Positions 1 to 4,814 of a stretch of 11,309 nt of DNA are shown here, piece after piece; the stretch's first letter is position 1; each line of letters starts with the position of its first letter. Under the pieces are notes generated by a model that searched no databases, was not told the DNA's origin, and was given only the letters and a program-made list of their open reading frames with translations. This DNA is from an uncultured Oscillibacter sp. (GTDB lineage: Bacteria > Bacillota > Clostridia > Oscillospirales > Oscillospiraceae): NCBI GenBank assembly GCA_900550685.1, contig URTS01000056.1, positions 1-11,309 on the forward strand, written 5' to 3'. A program made the position numbers and the translations under genes.

Positions 1-6
1 CGGCGG

Positions 7-22
7 AGCCGGACGGCTTTTT
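7..22 (+). terminator. Possible weak rho-independent terminator at left edge
   Basis: On the plus strand AGCC (7-10) and GGCT (15-18) can pair around the tetraloop GGAC, followed by a T run (18-22). This would end a plus-strand gene arriving from left of the window, convergent with the permease gene. The visible stem is only 4 bp, but it may extend or be part of a larger structure outside the window. The minus strand has no T run after the hairpin, so it does not obviously terminate the exporter operon. Confidence 0.3.
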
Positions 23-30
23 GCGTATTT

Positions 31-636
31 TCAACGGTTTTCCCGGTAGAATTTCAGGGACAGGAGGATGGAAACGGCGGTGGCGATGATGGTCAGCACC
101 AGCATTCCGGCCAGCGTCAGAGAGAGGACCGTAGCGGTTGCGGCTTTGGCGTCATTGACCAATGCGCCCAGCGCGCCGGTTGATGCGCAGGCCAGAATGA
201 TGACCAGCTTGGATACCCACCGGGCCTTTTCCGTGCCGTAGCGGAGCATCAGGGGAACGTTGATGTCCAGCAAGAGAAGTCCCACACACGAAGCAGCCAG
301 CACTGTCCAAGGAGAACAGCCGAAGCGGGGGGAGAACAGGGAGAGGACATTCTGGAACACAAGCACGGCGGCTCCGCCAACGGCAGTGCAGAGCCAGCCC
401 AGCACGTACCGGCTCAGGACAATGTCTTTTTCCCGGTAGGGCAGCATCCGGGCAAAGGTATTCCAGCGGCTCTGCTGGTCATAGGCCATGGCGGAATAGG
501 GGATCATGGAGCCGTAAATCATGGCGAATACATTGAGAAACGCCATAGGAATCACGCTCCATAGCAGCACGATGAGGGCCAGGGAGCGGAGGGACTTCCC
601 CAGAGTATAGTAATCCTTCAACAGCAGGGCTTTCAT
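31..636 (-). CDS. ABC-2 type transporter permease (about 200 aa, YtrC/PmtB-like)
   Basis: Integral membrane subunit of an ABC exporter that pairs with the ATPase encoded just upstream. The 201-residue protein begins with a short cytoplasmic lead (MKALLLKDYYTL) typical of the small ABC-2 permeases that partner YtrB/PmtA-type ATPases. Hydrophobic stretches lie at about residues 17-45 (probably one or two helices), 78-100, 107-131, 140-160 and 168-193, giving five to six predicted membrane spans and no separate soluble domain. The start ATG (634-636) overlaps the ATPase stop as ATGA and has AGGAG (plus-strand 644-648) seven bases upstream. Length matches the family, so the gene looks complete. 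The substrate cannot be read from sequence; related systems handle antimicrobial peptides, cell-wall stress signals or phenol-soluble modulins. A second permease gene may follow beyond the left edge. Confidence 0.88.
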   Translation of the reverse strand: MKALLLKDYYTLGKSLRSLALIVLLWSVIPMAFLNVFAMIYGSMIPYSAMAYDQQSRWNTFARMLPYREKDIVLSRYVLGWLCTAVGGAAVLVFQNVLSLFSPRFGCSPWTVLAASCVGLLLLDINVPLMLRYGTEKARWVSKLVIILACASTGALGALVNDAKAATATVLSLTLAGMLVLTIIATAVSILLSLKFYRENR

Positions 637-1487
637 TGCTTTTCTCCTTTCACCAGAGCGAGGATGATGTCCTCAATGGTGGGCTTTTCCAGTTGGAAGC
701 CCACCGGGGCCAGCTCCCGCCGCACCAGCGCCCGGACGCCGCCGTAGGGCGTGGTTTCCATGGACACGATGGCTTCCGGCATGAGGGCCTCCGCTTGCTC
801 CGCCGTGTCATTGAAGATGCCGTATTGCTCCAGAAGGGCGTCCTTTTCCTCACAGAACAGCAGCCGCCCCTGATGGAGAAAGGCGATGTAGTCGCAGAGC
901 TTTTCCAAATCGCTGAGAATGTGGGAGGAGATCAGGACGGAGTGGGTCTCGTCCCGGGTAAACTCATTGAAAAGCTCCAAGATCTCGTCCCGGACGATGG
1001 GGTCCAGTCCGGCGGTGGCCTCGTCCAACACCAGAAGTTGTGCCTGATGGCTGAGGGCAACGGCGATGGTGAGCTTCATTTTCATACCTCGGGAATAGTC
1101 CTTGAAGGCGGTTTTCTCCGGCAGAGCGAAACGGCGGCAATAGGCGTCGAAGGTATCCTGCTCCCAGCGGCGGTAGGTGGCGGCCATCACGCGGCCCACC
1201 TGCGGGGCGGTGAGGGTCTCAGGAAAGCACCCCTCGTCCAGCACCACGCCGATGTCCTCCTTGGCGTTCAGAAACTCCGGGGCGGAGACGTCCACGCCCA
1301 GCGCGGCGGCGGTGCCGCTGTCCGGCCGCAGCGCGCCCATGAGAATGCGGATGAGGGTGGATTTGCCCGCGCCGTTCTCGCCCACCAGACCGCAGATGGT
1401 CCCGGCGGGAATGGCGAGAGTCACGTCCTTCAGAGAAAATTCTCCGAAGGATTTGCTGATATGGTTCAATTCGATAGCATTTGTCAT
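633..1487 (-). CDS. ABC transporter ATP-binding protein (YtrB/PmtA-like)
   Basis: Cytoplasmic ATPase of the exporter; it hydrolyses ATP to drive the membrane subunit. Counting from the chosen start (284 residues), Walker A GENGAGKST is at 36-44, the signature region reads YSRGMKMKL at 131-139 (a SRGMK form of the usual LSGGQ), Walker B LLVLDEAT at 151-158, D-loop AGLD at 159-162 and the switch histidine in SSH at 187-189. Where many ABC ATPases have the Q-loop glutamine this one reads GVVLDEG (80-86); I believe this resembles other YtrB/Pmt-type proteins, from memory. The ATG at 1485-1487 is preferred over one 15 bases upstream because GGAGG (plus-strand 1495-1499) sits seven bases before it and it overlaps the regulator stop as ATGA. 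The tail after about residue 215 is a family-typical accessory domain. Complete, and translationally coupled on both sides. Confidence 0.93.
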   Translation of the reverse strand: MTNAIELNHISKSFGEFSLKDVTLAIPAGTICGLVGENGAGKSTLIRILMGALRPDSGTAAALGVDVSAPEFLNAKEDIGVVLDEGCFPETLTAPQVGRVMAATYRRWEQDTFDAYCRRFALPEKTAFKDYSRGMKMKLTIAVALSHQAQLLVLDEATAGLDPIVRDEILELFNEFTRDETHSVLISSHILSDLEKLCDYIAFLHQGRLLFCEEKDALLEQYGIFNDTAEQAEALMPEAIVSMETTPYGGVRALVRRELAPVGFQLEKPTIEDIILALVKGEKQ

Positions 1488-1861
1488 AGAGATCCCTCCC
1501 ACTTGCGGCGCAGCAGCTCCGCCAATTCCGGCTCTGAAAGGCCGCAGGTCCGCGCCAGCTCTGCGGCGGCGGCCAGATGGTCCTCGAGCAGGTGGAGCGA
1601 TTGCTCCCGGAGCAGAGTCAGATCCGGCTCCGCCACAAAGCAGCCCTTGCCGGCCACGGTGTTGATCAGCCCTTGGGCCTCCAGTTCGTCATAGGCCCGC
1701 TTGGTGGTGATGACGGATATTTTCAGGTCCTTGGCCAGCCCACGGATGGAGGGCAGCGCGTCCCCCGGCGACAGAGCGCCGGAGAGGATCTGGGCTTTGA
1801 TCTGCCCGCTGATCTGATCGTAGATAGGCTGGCCGCTGTTGTTTCGGATAATGAGTTCCAT
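1484..1861 (-). CDS. GntR-family transcriptional regulator, YtrA subfamily
   Basis: DNA-binding repressor of 125 residues, probably controlling its own operon. The N-terminal winged helix-turn-helix covers about residues 8-75, with the characteristic PIYDQI opening, LPSIRGLAKDL and a tail of the type GLINTVAGKGCFV. It is followed by only about 45 mainly helical residues. That short C-terminus is the mark of YtrA-type GntR proteins, which lack a large ligand domain and are normally found next to ABC exporter genes, as here. The start at 1859-1861 is chosen over one ten codons upstream because GGAGG (plus-strand 1868-1872) lies six bases before it, and because the upstream start would lie inside the operator and before the predicted transcription start. 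Its stop overlaps the ATPase start (ATGA). The inducing signal is unknown; cell-envelope-active compounds are the usual inducers in characterised relatives. Confidence 0.93.
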   Translation of the reverse strand: MELIIRNNSGQPIYDQISGQIKAQILSGALSPGDALPSIRGLAKDLKISVITTKRAYDELEAQGLINTVAGKGCFVAEPDLTLLREQSLHLLEDHLAAAAELARTCGLSEPELAELLRRKWEGSL

Positions 1862-1878
1862 GGAAGTCCTCCGTTCGT

Positions 1879-1903
1879 ACTGTACATACACAGTATATAC
1901 AGT
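1879..1903. promoter_or_regulatory. Palindromic operator, probable GntR (YtrA-type) binding site
   Basis: A 25-bp inverted repeat with 11-base arms ACTGTACATAC and GTATATACAGT around a 3-base centre; ten of eleven arm positions are complementary. It covers the -10 box and the likely transcription start of the minus-strand regulator-exporter operon. YtrA-type repressors bind palindromes of this kind in their own promoters, so autorepression is the natural reading. The symmetry is seen directly; the identity of the binding protein is inferred from position. Confidence 0.75.
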
Positions 1904-1919
1904 TGGCGCGAGATGTCAA
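1892..1919 (-). promoter_or_regulatory. Sigma-A type promoter of the gntR-ABC operon
   Basis: Read on the minus strand, a perfect TTGACA -35 box (plus 1914-1919) is followed after 16 bases by TATACT (plus 1892-1897), five of six matches to TATAAT. A/T tracts lie directly upstream of the -35 (plus 1924-1937) and could act as an UP element. Transcription would start near 1885, giving a leader of about 24 bases before the regulator ATG. The strong match together with the overlapping operator suggests a promoter that is normally held off. Confidence 0.8.
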
Positions 1920-1921
1920 GA

Positions 1922-1939
1922 GGAATTTTCAAAATTTCC
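1922..1939. repeat. Imperfect 18-bp AT-rich palindrome between divergent promoters
   Basis: The 18 bases GGAATTTTCAAAATTTCC match their own reverse complement at 14 of 18 positions. They lie just upstream of both the gntR-operon -35 box (1914-1919) and the nfu -35 box (1942-1947). This may be only an UP-element A/T tract, or a second operator acting on either promoter. I cannot tell which from one sequence. Confidence 0.35.
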
Positions 1940-1941
1940 CA

Positions 1942-1970
1942 TGGACGGCAGAAGCAGTCCGTGCTATACT
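1942..1970 (+). promoter_or_regulatory. Probable promoter of nfu
   Basis: TATACT at 1965-1970 matches the -10 consensus at five of six positions and is preceded at 17 bases by TGGACG (1942-1947), four of six matches to TTGACA. The start point would be near 1977, about 25 bases before the nfu ATG. It is divergent from, and separate from, the exporter promoter. The weak -35 box keeps confidence moderate. Confidence 0.6.
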
Positions 1971-2001
1971 GGGCGAAAAGAAGGACACAGGAGGAACGGA
2001 T

Positions 2002-2292
2002 ATGAGCGATTTGGAGCGCATTGAAGCGGCCATGGAGGAAAAGGTGCGGCCTGCCCTGCGGGCCCACGGCGGCGACATCTCCATTGACCATGTGGCGGGC
2101 AAGACCGTATATGTGAAGCTGCTGGGCCACTGCGCCGGGTGCCCCTCGGCGGACCTGACCAACGAGACCATTGTGGAGGCAGAGCTGAAGGCGGCCCTGC
2201 CGGAACTGGTGGAGAAGGTGGCGGTGGTTCAGACCGTCAGCGACGAGCTGTGGGAGCAGGCCAAGAAGCTGCTGCGGGAGCACCACCTGTAA
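2002..2292 (+). CDS. NifU C-terminal domain (Nfu) iron-sulfur cluster protein
   Basis: A 96-residue single-domain protein made of the NifU C-terminal (Nfu) fold, a carrier or scaffold that holds a [4Fe-4S] or [2Fe-2S] cluster and hands it to target apoproteins in the cytoplasm. The family marks are the RPALRAHGGDI opening (16-26), the alternating strand VAGKTVYVKLLGHC, and the cluster-binding CxxC pair Cys44 and Cys47 in HCAGCPSADLT. Length is normal for stand-alone Firmicutes versions. The ATG at 2002 has GGAGGA (1990-1995) six bases upstream; the frame stays open to an upstream ATG at 1903, but that lies before the promoter and is unlikely to be used. The gene stands alone: its neighbours are a divergent exporter operon and convergent rnj, with no suf or isc gene beside it. 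It ends at a strong terminator. Confidence 0.93.
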   Translation: MSDLERIEAAMEEKVRPALRAHGGDISIDHVAGKTVYVKLLGHCAGCPSADLTNETIVEAELKAALPELVEKVAVVQTVSDELWEQAKKLLREHHL

Positions 2293-2311
2293 AAGAGCAA
2301 AGAGCATAGAA

Positions 2312-2350
2312 AAACGCCCCGTCTGTACCGCAGACGGGGCGTTTATTTTA
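2312..2350. terminator. Bidirectional rho-independent terminator between nfu and rnj
   Basis: A perfect 14-bp stem (2312-2325 with 2331-2344) closes the five-base loop TACCG. The core is GCCCCGTCTG, and A/T pairs at the outer end give T-rich tails both ways: TTTATTTT on the plus strand and TTTTT on the minus strand. It lies 20 bases after the nfu stop and 10 bases after the rnj stop on the other strand, so it serves both convergent genes. Confidence 0.93.
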
Positions 2351-2354
2351 GAAT

Positions 2355-4016
2355 TTACAGCCGGGTCACAACGGGAATGACCATGGGGCTGCGCTTGGTG
2401 TTCTTGAAGAGGTAGCTGCTGACGGCGGACTTCACCGCGCTGCGGAGCTCGCCGTCGTCCCGGCTGCGCTTGCGGCCGGTGACACCGTCGGCGGCGTCCA
2501 TGGCCACGTTCTGCAGCTCCTTCATCAGGTCGCCGGACTCCTTCACATAGATGAAGCCCCGGGTGATGATCTCGGGCGGAGCCAGCAGGGCGCCGTCCTG
2601 GGTAGCGATGGGAAGGACCACCACCACCATGCCGTCCTCGGCCAGGCGCTTGCGGTCCCGCATGACCACGGCCCCCACGTCGCCTACACCGGAGCCGTCC
2701 ACATAGACCTCTCCGGCGGTGACGGAGCCGCCGATCTTCATGCTCTTGCCGGTAATTTCAATGACGCTGCCGTTGTCACCGATGGCGATGTGGTTGCGGT
2801 CCATGCCCATCTGCTGGGCCAGCTGGCAGTGGATCTGAAGCATCCGCTGCTCACCGTGGAGGGGGACGAAGAAACGGGGCTTCGTCAGCGCGTGGATGAT
2901 CTTCAGCTCCTCCTGGCAGGCGTGGCCGGAGACGTGGAGCATGTCGGCCCGGTCATAGATGACCGTGGCGCCCTTGCGGAACAGCTCGTTGATGACCCGG
3001 CCCACCGTCACCTCGTTGCCGGGAACGGCGGAGGCGGAGAGGATCACCTTGTCCCCCGCGCCGATCTCCACCTGCTTGTGGGTGGAGAAGGCCATGCGGT
3101 ACAGGGCGCTCATCTCCTCGCCCTGGGAGCCGGTGGTGACGATGACCTGCTTGTTCTTGGGCAGGCCCTTGATCTTGTTGATGTCCACCAGGGTGTTCTT
3201 GGGGACCTTCATGTAGCCCAGCTCCGTGGAGACCTTCATCATGTTCTCCATGCTGCGGCCGGTGACGGCCACCTTCCGGCCGCACTTGGCGGCGGCGTCC
3301 AGCACCTGCTGGACCCGGTGGACGTTGGAAGCGAAGGTGGTGACGATGATGCGCTCATCGCAGTTCTGGAACTGGCGCATGAAGGTGGCGCCCACCGTCT
3401 TTTCCGAGGGGGTGAAACCGGGGCGCTCCACATTGGTGGAGTCGGCGCACAGGCACAGGACCCCCTCCTTGCCCAGCTCGCCCAGGCGGGCCAGGTCGAT
3501 AACCTCCCCGTCAATGGGGGTGGAGTCGATCTTGAAGTCGCCGGTGTGGACGATGGTGCCCATCTTGGTGTGGATGGCGAAGGCCACGGAGTCGGCGATG
3601 GAGTGGTTCACATGGATGAATTCCACGGTGAACTTACCGGCCCGGACGCTCTTGCCTGCTTCCACCGTCACCAGCTTGGTGGACTTCACCAGCTGGTGCT
3701 CCTCCAGCTTCAGCTTGATGAGGCCGGCGGTGAAGCGGGTGCAGTAGATGGGCATGTTGATCTGCTTGAGGACGTAGGGAATGGCGCCGATGTGGTCCTC
3801 GTGGCCGTGAGTGATGAACAGGCCCCGGATCCGGGACTTGTTCTTGATGAGGTAGCTGACATCGGGGATCACGCAGTCGATGCCGTACATGTCGTCCCCG
3901 GGGAAGGCCATGCCGCAGTCCACCACGATGATTTCGCCGCCGTACTCATAGGCGGTCATGTTCTTGCCAATCTCGTTGAGACCGCCAAGGGGGATAATTT
4001 TCAGTTTTTCTGCCAT
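2355..4016 (-). CDS. rnj: Ribonuclease J (metallo-beta-lactamase / beta-CASP RNase)
   Basis: Exo- and endoribonuclease of mRNA decay and rRNA maturation, a cytoplasmic, zinc-dependent enzyme that is the Firmicutes counterpart of the RNase E role. The 553-residue product matches the family length. The metallo-beta-lactamase motif HGHEDH is at 70-75, a further metal-site histidine is in VNHSIADS (His138), and Asp160 is in HTGDFK. The beta-CASP insert carries GSQGE (296-300) and HVSGHA (361-366), and the last metal histidine is in PLHGE (His387). Residues after about 445 form the C-terminal dimerisation domain. I chose the ATG at 4014-4016 because MAEKLKIIPLGG matches the conserved N-terminus. 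AGGAG lies about 11 bases upstream, slightly long; an in-frame ATG nine bases earlier would sit only two bases from it. It is the only RNase J in the window, so rnjA versus rnjB cannot be assigned. The gene has a promoter some 365 bases upstream and a shared terminator. Confidence 0.96.
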   Translation of the reverse strand: MAEKLKIIPLGGLNEIGKNMTAYEYGGEIIVVDCGMAFPGDDMYGIDCVIPDVSYLIKNKSRIRGLFITHGHEDHIGAIPYVLKQINMPIYCTRFTAGLIKLKLEEHQLVKSTKLVTVEAGKSVRAGKFTVEFIHVNHSIADSVAFAIHTKMGTIVHTGDFKIDSTPIDGEVIDLARLGELGKEGVLCLCADSTNVERPGFTPSEKTVGATFMRQFQNCDERIIVTTFASNVHRVQQVLDAAAKCGRKVAVTGRSMENMMKVSTELGYMKVPKNTLVDINKIKGLPKNKQVIVTTGSQGEEMSALYRMAFSTHKQVEIGAGDKVILSASAVPGNEVTVGRVINELFRKGATVIYDRADMLHVSGHACQEELKIIHALTKPRFFVPLHGEQRMLQIHCQLAQQMGMDRNHIAIGDNGSVIEITGKSMKIGGSVTAGEVYVDGSGVGDVGAVVMRDRKRLAEDGMVVVVLPIATQDGALLAPPEIITRGFIYVKESGDLMKELQNVAMDAADGVTGRKRSRDDGELRSAVKSAVSSYLFKNTKRSPMVIPVVTRL

Positions 4017-4038
4017 AGATAGCATAACTCCTTTGATA

Positions 4039-4067
4039 CCGCCGGGGCAGAAACAGGCCTCCGGCGG
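4039..4067 (-). promoter_or_regulatory. GC-rich hairpin in the rnj leader next to the ribosome-binding site
   Basis: CCGCCGG (4039-4045) pairs perfectly with CCGGCGG (4061-4067), and GGC (4046-4048) with GCC (4057-4059) around an 8-base loop, leaving one bulged base at 4060. In the rnj mRNA this stable stem ends about five bases before the AAAGGAG ribosome-binding site. It has no T run after it, so it is not a terminator; it could affect translation initiation or protect the mRNA 5' region. Confidence 0.5.
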
Positions 4068-4206
4068 AGAATATGTAGGAATTTTCCGGTGAGGACCGGT
4101 CAGAACAGACGGAGACAGGCATAGCAAAAGAAAGACGTCCGTTGTCCGCGCGGCCCCGTTTCGCCGGCGGAGGTTCGGTTTCGTCTGTTCAGTCCTGGTT
4201 CTGGGA

Positions 4207-4253
4207 CCCGGAAAAGGAACACCGGTCCGCAGTGTGGCGGCGTCCGTTCCGGG
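4207..4253. repeat. Long-loop inverted repeat in the rnj leader
   Basis: CCCGGAA (4207-4213) is the perfect complement of TTCCGGG (4247-4253). A smaller pair, CCGC (4227-4230) and GCGG (4237-4240), is nested inside. It would fold within the predicted rnj leader RNA. The right arm overlaps copy A of the 17-base direct repeat. Confidence 0.4.
4236..4252 (+). repeat. 17-base direct repeat, copy A
   Basis: The 17-mer GGCGGCGTCCGTTCCGG occurs here and again, identically, at 4463-4479, 227 bases away. Both copies lie in non-coding DNA, one on each side of the rnj promoter. An exact repeat of this length is unlikely by chance in 800 bases even at high GC. Confidence 0.7.
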
Positions 4254-4281
4254 CTGATGTGGAAAATTCGTTTATTATTCG

Positions 4282-4303
4282 ACTGCAAAAGCGCGTTTGC
4301 AGT
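4282..4303. repeat. Perfect 8-bp hairpin in the AT-rich segment
   Basis: ACTGCAAA (4282-4289) pairs perfectly with TTTGCAGT (4296-4303) around a 6-base loop. It lies within the predicted rnj leader, roughly 70-90 bases after the start of transcription. Neither strand has a T run right after it, so it is not a classic terminator. It could be an RNA structure or a protein-binding palindrome. Confidence 0.45.
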
Positions 4304-4380
4304 AAAATACAAGTTAAGAAATGGGGAAATGCCCCGAAAAACAAGAGGGAAGCCGTGCTTCCTGATGATGAATTCAATAT

Positions 4381-4409
4381 AGTATACCACAGATCGGCGG
4401 CTTTGTATA
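4381..4409 (-). promoter_or_regulatory. Probable promoter of rnj
   Basis: On the minus strand TATACA (plus 4404-4409, four of six matches to TTGACA) is followed after 17 bases by TATACT (plus 4381-4386, five of six matches), in an AT-rich patch. Transcription would begin near 4374, leaving a leader of roughly 360 bases before the rnj ATG. I saw no better promoter between here and the gene, but a closer weak one cannot be excluded. Confidence 0.6.
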
Positions 4410-4462
4410 CATAAAATTTTGAAAAATCCCGGAAAATGCTCTTACAGAGGGACAAAAGGCCC

Positions 4463-4479
4463 GGCGGCGTCCGTTCCGG
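4463..4479 (+). repeat. 17-base direct repeat, copy B
   Basis: Identical to 4236-4252. This copy lies inside an inverted repeat with arms CCCGGCG (4460-4466) and CGCCGGG (4490-4496), a different pairing from that around copy A. A further 10-mer, GTTTCGCCGG, is also shared between the two neighbourhoods (4158-4167 and 4486-4495), but in a different order relative to the 17-mer. Confidence 0.7.
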
Positions 4480-4542
4480 AAAAAAGTTTCGCCGGGACTA
4501 TTGACGGTTTGCGGGAGGCTGCTGCGCGGCGAACACTGACAG

Positions 4543-4574
4543 GTTGAGAAAGGGCTGCCTGCCCCGTTCTCAAC
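4543..4574. repeat. Stem-loop with 8-bp and 4-bp helices
   Basis: GTTGAGAA (4543-4550) pairs perfectly with TTCTCAAC (4567-4574). Inside it, after a small internal loop, GGGC (4552-4555) pairs with GCCC (4561-4564) around the loop TGCCT. It lies upstream of both predicted promoters in the region, so neither the rnj nor the gdpP message would contain it. That makes an RNA role possible only if there is an extra transcript. Confidence 0.5.
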
Positions 4575-4598
4575 GCGGAGACTGCGCGAATCCGGATC

Positions 4599-4621
4599 CC
4601 CTGTGCTTCTGCGGCACAGGG
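4599..4621. repeat. Perfect 8-bp hairpin followed by a T-rich stretch
   Basis: CCCTGTGC (4599-4606) pairs with GCACAGGG (4614-4621) around a 7-base loop. On the plus strand it is followed by AATTTT and, eight bases later, TTTTT (4632-4636). This is a poor match to a rho-independent terminator but could be the 3' end of a short plus-strand transcript. Confidence 0.4.
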
Positions 4622-4700
4622 AATTTTCCGCTTTTTGGCCGGATGGGGGCGGAACGGCGGGGAACCGGGCCGGAATTCTTGGATTTCGGCGGAAATGCCA

Positions 4701-4729
4701 TTGCGAAACAGCGGGTATACTGTTATAAT
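4701..4729 (+). promoter_or_regulatory. Promoter of the gdpP-rplI-dnaB-tilS-hpt-ftsH cluster
   Basis: A perfect TATAAT at 4724-4729 stands 17 bases after TTGCGA (4701-4706, four of six matches to TTGACA). Transcription would start near 4736, giving a leader of about 80 bases before gdpP. No comparably good promoter or any terminator was seen downstream, so it probably drives the whole cluster. Confidence 0.75.
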
Positions 4730-4814
4730 ATAAAAACCTATCGAATGAAACCGGCGCGCCTGCGGACAGCCGCTTCCGGCGCTCCGAGCCCCATGAAAAA
4801 GAGCGAGGTATGGA

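Larger units (their letters stand above)
4017..4814. other. Long intergenic region between divergent rnj and gdpP
   Basis: About 800 bases without a convincing gene. The stretch from 4262 to 4440 is clearly more AT-rich than its surroundings and contains the rnj promoter; the gdpP promoter is at 4701-4729. The rest is GC-rich and rich in inverted repeats (4039-4067, 4207-4253, 4282-4303, 4460-4496, 4543-4574, 4599-4621), plus a 17-base direct repeat (4236-4252 and 4463-4479). Open frames exist on both strands but none has a recognisable product together with a ribosome-binding site. The region may hold a structured 5' leader for rnj and possibly a small RNA; neither can be proved from the sequence. 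Confidence 0.7.

Noticed and set aside
80..86. ABC ATPase residues 80-86 (GVVLDEG) lacking the usual Q-loop glutamine, as a sign of inactivity
   Set aside because: All other ATPase motifs are intact, and I recall the same substitution in related YtrB/Pmt-type ATPases, so I treat it as a subfamily trait. The positions given are protein residues of the ATPase encoded at 633-1487, not window bases.
2790..4022. 410-codon plus-strand open frame opposite rnj
   Set aside because: Antisense of conserved RNase J motifs; the translation is repetitive in H, D, G, V and L and resembles no protein family.
4100..4390. Possible 96-codon ORF in the rnj leader (minus strand)
   Set aside because: It has no good ribosome-binding site, its start lies at the -10 box of the rnj promoter before the likely transcription start, and the translation shows no coding character.
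4501..4506. TTGACG as a plus-strand -35 box for a small RNA
   Set aside because: No -10-like hexamer lies 16-18 bases downstream; the sequence there is GC-rich.
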